Source of the DNA: Turbatrix aceti
Taxonomy: Eukaryota > Nematoda > Chromadorea > Rhabditida > Panagrolaimidae
Length of the DNA stretch: 64,000 bases
Direction: 5' to 3'
Assembly (NCBI GenBank): GCA_963969345.1
Contig: OZ017767.1
Span: 1,984,001-2,048,000, forward strand
In this document: positions 32,801-44,800 of the stretch, piece by piece
Position numbering within the stretch: the stretch's first letter is position 1
How the letters are laid out: every line of letters begins with the position of its first letter
Notes under the pieces: generated by a model
Database searches by the model: none
Told to the model about the DNA's origin: nothing
Seen by the model: only the letters and a program-made list of their open reading frames with translations
Program-made: the position numbers and the translations under genes

Positions 32801-35800
32801 AAAGTCGAAGTGCACGGTGCCCTGATGAGGAGACGAAGGAGGAGGAGCGGGCTAAAAGGAGGGGGGGGGGGGGGGGAGAATCAACGACAACGCCTGCCAG
32901 GAAAGGCATTGTTTTTTTCTCCTTTCTTTTACATACTTTGTCTGGCACAAAGTCCAGAAAAAAAATAAATTACGACTGTTGCTTCTCTCGAGAGAAAAAT
33001 GGAGAGGGGAAAGCGGAGATTAGTTGAGGAAGTTTTACGGTTTTTGATCAATTACGATCGTTAACACTAGATTTTGGGGTTCTGATCTTGATTAATGGCG
33101 GGAAACGGAATTTTCGGCTGAAAAGGATTGGCATTTTGTGTTTTGGTGGTGAAGTTCCGACCGTAATGAAAAATGGCTTAAAAATTGTTTTTTTGCAAGG
33201 ATTGATGTCGAAATTACGGTAGAAGTAACGTTGAAAATTGATCACTAAAATGTTATTTTTGCCTGTGCTGTTTTTGGCGAATAACATTTTAGCGATGCTA
33301 TTTTGTTACTTTTTAGGCGTGTTTTTTTGAATAACATTTTTTGCTGTTATTTTTTTTATTTGTCAAAAAAGTAATATTCGATTTTTTTTAATTTGTTGCT
33401 GTTTCGTTATTTTTTTTATTTTTAAACGAATTATCTTTTGTTACCAATTATTCGTTTTCATGCTTTTTGTGTTCATCTTAATTTTTCTGCTTAACATTAT
33501 GCCTGTTTCCTAATTTTTTGTTCACATTTTTTTTCTCCTTTTCCTCATCAATTTGACAATAGCTCTAAAAAAAAATTATTTTCAACACAAATACCCGCAA
33601 CAATAATTTTATATCCTTGATGCAATTATTTTATAAATGGGTTTGTGGATATCTATTCCCGGGAGTTTTTGTGGGAATGTTGTTTTTGAAATATTTTTTT
33701 ATTGGTGTTTTCGTTCGAAAGCGAGATTGGACGGCTGAAAATGGCCAAAAAATGTGTTTATGATTGATTTTTGCATTCTCTGCGAAAATTTGGAACTTTT
33801 TTGTTACCCGCCGGCTAAAATTATGGCTGTATGATTTTCTAAAGTGAGTGCTGCTTTTTTTCCCATGACGATAGAATGCTTGATGGGTGGGAAAGAAATT
33901 TGTCAGATATGATCTGTTTTTGCCGGACTCTCCAAAATTTGCCAAAAACATAAAAAAAATCGTTTTTCTCCATAAAAAAAAATTGTTGACAGCAGTGGTA
34001 TTTTTCCCTCCAAAAACCGAACACTTCAAAATTTATCGAAGATGGTGCAGATTGATAGAACGCTTTTCTGGGGCTTCCTTATTCAACTGCAACCGAGAGT
34101 TGAGGAGGTCGTCGGTCGGCAAGCAATCCTTCCCCCTTCCATTCTTGTGCTGACGAAAGACTCGAAATAAGGAGGAATTGGTCAAGTTTGCCGTATATTG
34201 CCGGAAATAAAGACGAAAGAGGGGAAGGAAACCGGGAAGGAAAGTCGTTATTCGCTTATGCTGATGGGTCCAATTCGGACCTGGCTGTTGGAGGCGTCTG
34301 TCGAAAAAAATTTATTGAGTTTGGATTTGTTTGCTTTTTTTGAGATATTTTTGAGACAATTTACGTTTTTTTTTTGGAAATTTTTTGTGGCACTTTACTC
34401 AAATATTTTTTTTGGGAAAAAAGTAGAGATAAAATTTTAAAATTTGGTAAAAAAATTTTAAAAAATAATTTTACGTTTCCGAGTCATCGTAATTTTCAGT
34501 TATTTATAAATTATGCTACTTCCTTATTTTTTTGTAGTTATTTTTAGGAAATTTTTCATGGGTTTACGATTGATAGTTGTCATGCGATCTTTCGGAAGTG
34601 TGCGTAGTATGTTGGTTTTACGTTTTTATATTTTTTTAAATGTATTCTGTTTTCGTTCTAATGTCTAAAGTTTCTGCAAAAAATAGATTTTTTTGTTTTT
34701 CTAATGGATTTATGTATATAATATTTTTTTTCGGTATGCTTTTCGTTAATGCACTTTTTTTTAAGTTTAGTAGTAATTTTTTGTACATGGCATTCTATTT
34801 TGTATCCAATTACATACGTTCATTTCTTTATTGAAACACCATTTTTTGCAGTCTACATTGCTCTTTTTTTTGTTAACTAAATTAGATTGTAATTTAATTT
34901 CAAAAACACACACGTTTAATTTATATTCATAAGAAATGTGCGTGATTTTTTATGGTTTCATGCAATTTGTCTAAAATGTCGTTTGCCACTGTTTCTGCTG
35001 TGTGTTTTTTTACAGCCTGCGTGGAAGAAAATGACATTTGTGCCGAGCTGAGATGGTTGCGAACTTGGACGTTTTTTTATACATACACACACTTATACAT
35101 TTATTTTTTTTGTGAAAAACGAAACATGATGAATGACCACTTTTTGGGGTGTGTTTACACTTTATTTTAGCGTCATTGGTTTTTTTGCTTCTTTTTGGGG
35201 TGTAATGGAGAAGTTATCTTTGATATTTGAAAAAAACACAGTGAAAGTTGATCACCTTGCTTTTTTTTTTATTGTGAGGTGTGTTTTTTTTGAAATTTGA
35301 GAAAAAAAATTGAAAAGATGCGAACACTTGTGGGGGAGATAAGATTTTTAAGATCTAAAAAAATGTTATTATTCTGTGATATTTTTGCCGGATAACATTC
35401 GAATGACGATATTGTATTACGTTTGGTAGGAGTAACACTGAGCTTTGAACGTTATTTTGTTATCTTCTAGGCGTTCTTTTTTTTGTGAATAACATTTTTT
35501 TCTATTTTTTTGTAATATTTATTACTTTTTATTGGGGTCGCTATTTTGTTACTTTTCTGCGAAGTAACGTCTTATACTTTTTTCTTATGTTTTTCAAAAA
35601 TACATTTCTTGCTTTTTTTACTGTGGAAACGGTAACGTTTTTAAAAATTCAGGGGAAATTGTATTTTTCTTTTTTTTTTGTTTTCTTGTGCATAATAATG
35701 TTGGTATTTATGTTGTTATTTCCCATGTCTTACAATCTGCACTTGTTTTTTCGTTAATTTTTTTGTAGTTCCATGTTTACACTCTTGATTTTAACGACTT

Positions 35801-38800
35801 GACTTTGCTTTTACGAGTGTTCTTTTTTTGCTTTTTATCGTTCTTCATTTTTTGGCATTTTTTATACACTTTAATCCTCTACAAATATGAATAAAACATT
35901 CGTCGCTAGACCGTGACGTAAAAATGCGTTCTGTCATTAGAAAATGTTTTTTTTTGTTTATTTGTATTGATTTTATTTTTTTAACAAAAAAAGACAATCT
36001 GAATTTTCATCTAAAAATCTTATGTGACATTTTTATGTTCTCATTTATGGCCTTTTTTGGGTATCTGCTCTTTTTTCCATCAATTTTGGCCTATTGCATT
36101 CGATTTTTTTGGGCAACTTTTTTTTGGGGTTTTTGGATATAAAAGTTTATTTTTTTTAATTTCAGCAAAGAGTGGCAGAAACTGGGCGCATTATCCCGTA
36201 ATCAAGCAATGCTTGAGTTCGTACGGCTACTGGACGTCGTCTGCCCTGCCTACAGATCCGACATCAACGCCCAAGCTGCCATCGAGACGTCCAAAGCTAT
36301 TCTGTAGGTTGTTTTTTATGCATTTTTTTTGAGCTCAGAAATGTTTGATTCGAGGAAATGTTTTTTTGAAAAAGATTGAAGGTCCCCTAGTTTGGCGAAC
36401 GAAAGATGAAACATGGAAAAGTGGTACTGCGAATTATCTAATTTATGCAGTTGATAAAAGTAACTAAAATTACGGTGGACAGGGAGGGCAGGAAGAAAGA
36501 TTTGTGTTTGGTTGTTTGCGTTTGGAAAAAAACACAAAAAACATAGCATTAATGTATCAAAAAAATAACATTTCAAAATGTGAATAACATTTTAGCGATG
36601 TTTTTGTGTTACTTTTTATCGGAGTAACAAAAAACTTTTGTCTTTATTTTTTACTTTTTGGGAGCTTTCTTTTGTTCTTTTTTTGTTATTTTTGAAGAAA
36701 AGTAAAATTGTGCAAGTTTTTAAAAATTAGTGGTGTTTTTTATGCTGTTTTTTTTTATCTCAAAAACGTAATTTTTAGATTTTTTCTGTACATATTTTTT
36801 ATCGCCGTTTTTTCACTTTTTTGTTTAGTTTCTGAGTTTCTTGACGTAAACAATTCAGAAACATTAAAAATAAATTTTGCCCAATCTTTGCCGATGTACG
36901 TACTTGCACGCGGACGCCCACACTAATTTTTACAGATGCGCCAGGCAACCCAAAACGCGGACTTTTTTTAAGTCATTTTCCCAGATGTTTAGGAAGTGTT
37001 TTCTTTCTTGGTACTAAAAATTGGTGTTTTAACGGTTTTTTACGTTATTTTTGATGCGGCAGTGCAAACTACGATTTATTTTTTTTGTAGAATGACTTTT
37101 TTTACCTAGTCGGGGGATACCTGTTGGGTCTTTGGGCGAAATGCAAAAATTAATAATGACCTTTGCTGAAGGTACCAAACCTCTTATGTCAGATTTTCTG
37201 ACTTTCAAATTTTTTTTGAAAGCTGTATTTTTTTTGCAACAGTCGAATTTTTTACAAGTAAATATGATTTTAAATCGACGGAAGCTGTTGCTTTTTTTCC
37301 GGACGTTGCAATCAAAAATTACCGAGAAATAAGTTTTGTGCTAAAGTTTACGCATAATTTTCTCAGAAATACTGTTTTTTTGTCCAGGCGGAGTTTTTTT
37401 GAGCATAACTTTTGAATGACGTTTTTGTATTATTATTTTTGAAAAAACAACGTTTTGCAATTTTTTAGCAATTTAAAAAAAATCAAATTTGTCATCAATT
37501 TTTTTTGCGACTTGGTGTCCGCTGTTTTTGCGTCACACTGAACTTTTGGTTCTTGTGTTATCTTTATCTTTTGACAACATTTGTGCATGTATCGGCAACT
37601 GATTGATTTATCTTTTTTTCCTATCCGCGATTTTTTACTTTTTTTCTTCATTTTGCTCGTTTACGGCCACAATTGATCTGATGAACTGCGGATTTTAGGC
37701 TTTGATGAAATTTTTGGTTCTTTATTGTTTGAAGTCGTTATGAAGAAAATTTTTCATGGATTTTTTAAAAAACGGTAATGTTTTGTTTTTATGTATAATA
37801 TTTTTTTTAAACGATGGGGTTTTTTGCTTCATTGTCTATGGAATTTTTTATGAGCAGAAAAAGACATTAGAATCATTTGAAATTGTATGATACTTATTGG
37901 GACTCATGATTTAGAGACTGATTGATGTTTAATGTGAAGGACGAAATTTTTGTGCTAGCATGGATTTTTTGTAGGAAATGTGCAAAAAACGTGAATTATA
38001 CATTTTTCAAAAAAACGTGAATTATACAATTATTTTTTGTCGTTCAAAAAAAACGTTTTATGATTTTTTTTGACGTTTTCACTATCAGTTTTTTTTTCTC
38101 TTATGCGTTGCAATTTTTGAAACCATATTCGTCTCTCAAAAAAAACTTTATCCGCGCTTTTCTATTTTTAGTCGCCAGTCCCACACAGCTGATGTCAGGG
38201 TCAAAATCTTCTTCTTCTTCTTTAGCATTAATGTTGCCGCTGGTGCAGGCAGGGGACGCGAGACGGATTATAACCCAGCGGACATGTGTTCAGCCCGTCT
38301 GCCAGAAGCATTCGTGCTCCTAGTTTTAGTTTTAGTTTTAGTTTTAATGCACGAGTACAGGATGCATCATTGCCGTCCTCGTCCGTATTCTTTCTAAATA
38401 TATTCATTCGCCTTTTTCAGTCTCAATGCCGCTGGCCAGGGTGTGGGAAAAAAGTACGAGGGAGAGAGAGAAAGCGCAAACGAGAGAGGTTGGCCGAAAA
38501 CTATAGCTACACAAATAATTGCCAGCCAGCAGCGGGGGCACGTTTATCGGCTGCTGTCCACACGAGCCAGGCAGTCATGCCGGAGACTGGCAAAGAACGG
38601 AATTTATTCAGTTCTTTGCCATGCTGAGCAGAAGCGTGCTTCTGACTTTTGTAAAACAAACGTAGATCGAAGATCTTTTTTTGTATCAACAGCGAAGGTC
38701 TGAAAATAGACAAAAAAACATTTTATTGACTGCTCAAATTGTTTTTTTTAATTTAAATATATTTGAAGAACGTGAATTTTGTTTTTTATGAAATTTTTTT

Positions 38801-41800
38801 TTCAGCGAAAGAAATCAATCAAACGGTACAGCAACAAACGGAATCCACTACAATCAACTCATAAACGGGAACTCTGAAAACAGTGAAGTGCTACAGAAGT
38901 ACGAAGAACAGAGGTTGGTTGACAAAAAAATTTATTCGTGGAAAAAAACGCTGTTTTTGGCAAAAAAACATGCTGGTGCTATAATGTTATCTTTTGATGC
39001 GTTGTTATGCGCTGTTTTTGAGAAATAACAATTTAGTAGCCTTATTTTGTTACTTTTGAGCGAAGTAATATTTTATTTTGAGGTTTTTTTGTTACTTTAA
39101 TTTTTTTGCGCGTTTGGTATTATACTTTTCATAATTTTACAAATCCATATTTTTCGTGCTAACAAATACGTAAAAAGAATTTTTTTACGATTTTTTGCTT
39201 TTTTTGCTGAAATTTATTCCAATTCATTAAAAATGCTATTTTTTAGGAGACAAATTCAAGAAGCTCTCAACAAAGCGACCTATCATCAATTCCTGGCGTA
39301 CGCTCAACAAACCTATCCAGGAGACGAATCTAAGGTTCGTTTTTGGTTTTGGTTTTTGGGGGAAATAGGTTTTTTTCGTTTGAAATTTTTTTTGGTCGAA
39401 AACACAGTTAACCGAACAAAACAACAACTCCTTGTTTGCCATGCGCGCGTGTATACCAAGATTTTTTTGTTGTTGACCATAAGAGTTGCATAGGGACGCT
39501 TGCTTAATTGGGTCACTAGGGAACTCGAAAAAACAATGCCGAAGAAAAAAAAATGTTGGTTGAGATTGGCTTTCTCATGCTGTCGTCGGTTGATGACAGC
39601 CAATTTAGCGCTGTGTGACAATTTTTTCGTCCGTGTCCGGCATTTGTATTATGCAGGCTCGCACGTGATAGAGTGCTTTTTTTATACATAAAAATACATT
39701 TTTTCCTTGAATATTTTTTGTTGCATAAAAAATTGTCACGCTTGGTCTTTGGAATTAATGATCACGTTTATTACGATTTCACGTGATGGTACGGTACGGT
39801 AGATGATTGCATAGCAGCACAGGCTGCGCCTAGTTTTTGCATGTTCCCGTGGACGCAGGAGGGGGAGGGGTTACGATAACTTTTAATACAACGCTGGATA
39901 CTGGATAATAGGTGCGTACATGCTCGCCGGGTTTATTGCCTTTGCATGACTGTAGGTAATTTGATGAGCTTGACTCACGACAATTATATACGGCTGCGTT
40001 GGCATGGTGATAGTAAGAATACTGGCAAGTTAGGGGTGGTACTGTTTGACAGACGTTAGTTAATGACAGTTGTCTTCCTGACGGAAGTTGACTCTTCGAG
40101 TTGAGTTTTTTTCGGAAGTTGACATTTTTCTTGCCGAACGTTCAGAATGAAAAAAAAAACGGTTTTTATGAGTTCTAAAAAATTTTTAGTGAAGTGAATA
40201 ACATTCAAATGGTGGTTTGATATTACTTTTGTTTGGAGTGACATTGAATTTTGGGCACTGTTTTGTTCTTTCCAAGCACCGTTTTTTTTGGGAGTACCAT
40301 TTTTTGGCGTTATTTTGTTACTTTTGATAACAGCAACATTTCATCTTTGACACCATAATTTTATTTTTCAAAAACGATGATTTCTAACGTTTTTTTACGT
40401 AATTTTATTCTTCTTTGTTTGTATTTGAACGAATTTTGCTTACGTGATTTTCATAAATTTTATTGTTACCACATTTTTTTGTCACACAATAGAACAACTA
40501 AATTAGTAACAAAACTACCTGTTTTGACGTGTTTTTACCGCTGTTTGAACATAGTTTTTGTCTTTTGAGCACGTACAAATAATTATAACGAATATATAAG
40601 GCACGGGATAAATATATGTAGGATTACGATAGCGATAGGATACATAGGTACATAGCATTTGGGAACACGTCCTATTTTTCTTTTACACACAGTACAGTCA
40701 GGCAGGCTCCTATTTACTATTAGTATACAAGTTCGATGGTGTCACCGACGTTTTGTTGGCGAAGGATATCCAAGCCGCATTGGGATATTCCACTGCGAGT
40801 TACGTAACATGTTAGCGGCTGAAAAATGTATTTTTTATGGGGAGTAAAAAAAATTGAGGCGTACTCACTTGGAAAGTCAGTGGCTTTTGTTTCTTGATCA
40901 GACGAAGGGTTTTGCTAATCGCAGTGATATCGTCGTTGGTTACGTATTTGTCTTCTGTGACGTCAAGTTCTCGGAGGATGCGTAAAATCCGTTTTGACGA
41001 GGCTAGCGCCTGTATGCCTTTTCTAAATTTTACGCGATTATATTTTTTTTGCTTTTACGATAGTGAAAAAATGTGTAAAGTCATGTGGTTGTTATGTACT
41101 TTTGTTTACGATATTTTTTTCTCATTTCTGCGCTCCTTTACTTTATTGGTTGCCACGGCAACGAGTAAAGTTATTTAGCAGGCTGTTAGTAACTGTCGGA
41201 AGAAAGTGAAAATTTTTTTTAGTTTTGCCTTTCGTTAGCACTGGTTTTTAGGTTTTCACCGTAGTTGTGTCGTTATATGGTGGAAACGTTTTTTTTGTTT
41301 TTTTTGGATCGTGACGCGCCATAACGTCATTCAAATGGTAGAGTACAGTATAATTTTTACGTGAAACATAGGATTTTTAACCGTGCAATGTTAAACGAGA
41401 ATTTTTACGTAAAATTTTTTTTTACTATTGATCGAAGTAACATTTGTCTTACCACATTTTAAAATTTTTAGTCAAAACAAAAAACATACCCAGTAATATA
41501 GGGACACGTGTTGAGAAGCAGACTCCGTACATGACATTTTTTGCCGTCATAGACAAGCGAAAATATGGACTTGTCGGTTATGTTTTGGCATTTGGTTAAA
41601 TCAATCTAAAATAAAATAAAATAATTCCAAATTTAATGAATATAATTTTCTTACCTCAGTGAGAGCACAGTTTTCGATCAGCGTAGCAACGCCGCGATCA
41701 GTGACGTTCATGCACTGCCGAAGTTTGAGTATCTTTAGCTTTTTGTTAGCAGCGACATCGGCCAAATCCAGGTCACAAACATGGGCTGATTTTTCGACAT

Positions 41801-44800
41801 GGAGATATTTGAGTTTTTTGAGGCTGCCAAGGGGACTGTAGTTTTTGACTTTGGTGCAGTTCACGATGGTGATTTCTTCGAGTTGATCGATGGACGACAG
41901 TATCGTGTCTAGCGTTTCGTAGGTTAGGCATTCACAGTTCTAAAAAAAATATAAATTTTGTTACGGTATTTTTTTTGTTTAAAAAAAAATATACCGTAAT
42001 ATCCAAAATCTTGAGTGCCTTCAACTGTGTAAAAGGCAAAAATGTGACGTATCCACCATACGGTATGTAGCCGATCTTGAGCGTTTCCAAATTTTCCAAA
42101 CTGCATCCAATGGCCATTATAACGTTCATAATTCTTTCCTGTGTTTCGGTCGGGTCAACTTTGGGATAATAGTAGAGATCGTGTGTTAGGCTGTATGGCA
42201 TGGGACTCATTTGAAGGTGCTTGATAGCTGGATGGGTTTGGAAAAATGAAACGAGGCTGTCGGATGTGATGGTTTTGGTGCTGCTGATGTTTAGGAACCT
42301 GAAAAAAATTTCGAATGATTTTTTTTTATTTTTTAAATCTTACTCGATGGTATCAGGAGTATCGACCAGGGTATTCAAGTCAAAAGGAACACGTCCAATA
42401 TCGAGTTTTCTAATTTGGGTGAAAAATGGCAGACAGTCACCGAGACCGTGGAAGAAGGATTCCTGGGTCCAGGATGTCTCGGTGATGCTTAGTTCCTCCA
42501 ACTTTGGGGCCAGGGCCTTGAGAAGTTGTTTGATGCTTCCGTCTATGATCGAACAGTCCAAATTGATGGACCGTAGCTGGGGACAATAGTCAACGACGTA
42601 GTCAATGATCGGTTGACTGATTTTGAGCCACCTCTGACCGAATGTCAGGTCACGGATATACGGGCCCCCTCGACGGACGAGACCCGCAACCAGGGGTTGC
42701 AGGTTGAGGTTGGATTGTTGGTAGTACGCGGTATTGACTGTCGACAGGAATTCACCGATGTCGAGACGCGTTAGGTCGGAAAATGTGCATGGAGTCTGGA
42801 AAAAAATTTTGTTTGAAAAAATTTTTTTGGATGTTGCTTACCTTGAGGATCCTTTTCCATCGCTTGCACACACCTTCGAGTTTTATTCTTTCGATTACGG
42901 ATAAATTCCCAAAAATGGTGACCAAGACATCAGCTGGTAATTTATCCATTCAATTTTTTTCCTCAAGCTAAAAAAACAGTATTTTTTGAAAAAAATGAAA
43001 AACAACACAAACGTACAAAAATTCGGTAGAAATAAATTTAATGTTTTGATAGCGCGGACAAGATAAGATGCACCACGATTTCCTCACGCCTATGGGATCC
43101 GGGATCGTCCCCTCTCTTTTGTCTTTCTTGTCTTGCGCCCACATCTGTCGGGTCGCGTATGACCCCGCTACGTGAACGGGATAAACGTGGCAGAATAATT
43201 GGGTAGAAACAATTTGTGTACAGGATCGTCAGGAGGGGTGGTAAATAGGTATCCACGAGATTTATCGCGTTGATAGGCTAGAGGCGCATGGATTACAGGT
43301 GACAAGACGGCCTTGAAATGTTGAGTCGAACAACTATTGGGATGAGGAGATAAGGAATTAGGGAGAGGGGGATGGAAACTACTAAATTGGGATCTTATTT
43401 ACTGCCTGGGCAGGCGAACGGAAAAGATATTTGTTTGTTCGGTTTGGATAAAGTGCCGGCAACGTGCAAAAAAATAGATGCCCCGGGGAAATTTATTTGG
43501 CATTTTTCTGAGCAAAAAAAATGCAAAAAAAGGTAAAAAAAAGTAACAAAATTAGCGTTTAAAAAAAATAAGTCGAATGTTTCCTTCAAAAAAACAGCAC
43601 CCAATATTAGATAACAAAATAACCGCAAAAATGGAATGTTACTCGAATCAAAAGTAATAAAATATTTAGAGTTCCAAAAATGTTATTCGGCAAAAAACAG
43701 CACCTTGAAAAATAACGTAATAACGATATTTTTTACATTTCTTTACTTTTGTTTTGTAAAATATATAAAATTTATACTTTTCACGAGAATAAGTTTAAAT
43801 CAACTGTCTTAAACCTGGACAACAAGTTATAAGCTTTGTTGCCTGGATTGCCCCGCTGCTCCGTCCTGGCAGTCAGCTGGAGGGGGGGGGGGATACGAGA
43901 GTTGCGTCGATATGGTTGTACGTATTTCCACGATGGATATCGCAGGGATACTGCAACAATGTGAACCAAGAGCAAACGTTTGGTCGGGCACGCGCTATTA
44001 AATGTGTTGTGTGTGATGTGGGGTTACCTCATGTTAGCTAAATACTAACTTTCTATACCACAACAAGAGGAAGGGGAAAGAGAGGGGAGGGGATGTTTGG
44101 GGTGCTGCCACCGGATAACTTTTGTGCGGGGATGAACGTTAATTTTTTTTCTGACTTCTTCTTCATCTTTTGAGATGATGGTTATTTTTGTGGCCAGCTA
44201 CCGAGCAAACGAGAAAGACGGGTGTATCCTGGTTGAGATTTTTTGAGAAGATGAAGAAAGGGTTTACGGGTGAAATATTAAGAGGGGGATAAATAGTGCT
44301 TGAGAAATATAAAATCACTTTTTTTCGAAAAAACTATTTTAATATAAAATTTTTATTCACGAAAATTTTTTGGCACCAACCAGAAAAAAATCAAAACAAT
44401 AATAAAATTGTTTTTCTTGACAAAAAATTGGCAAAACAAAAAGCAACACAGATCAACAAGTGTTGCAAAATTGTTTTTGTTCGATCATTTTGGCCCAACT
44501 ATTCCCAGCAAAAAAAACAATAATAAGGCGAACTCACGTGCCAGCTTGTCCTGATTTTTTTGCACTACTCAATACACTTGATTGAGTGAGTGCCTGCCTG
44601 CGTGCTTGCAAGCTGACGGACTGAATGGATATTGCGGTGCTAGGCAGGCGTGATTTTCAGGGGTTTGGAAGTGGTGATTGTTGGTGAGTGGTAAAGGTCA
44701 GCGTTTTTCGTTTTCCGTTTTTTTCTTCTAACTGCTTTCTTTGTTTCTAGCGGGGTTACACATCAAAAACTGTGTTTTTTTTTACAACTGGGTGTTGCTC

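Noticed and set aside
32400..32830. Long frames with poly-Ser, poly-Phe or poly-Glu
   Set aside because: They come from the (TCT)n microsatellite in an ACBD3 intron and have no splice or codon support.
38322..38346. Interstitial telomere repeat
   Set aside because: The unit is TTTTAG, not TTAGGC, with only four copies.
38160..38640. Coding-like stretch with several short open frames in ACBD3 intron 3
   Set aside because: The GC content is higher than around it, but no frame has both splice sites and ACBD3 is complete without it.
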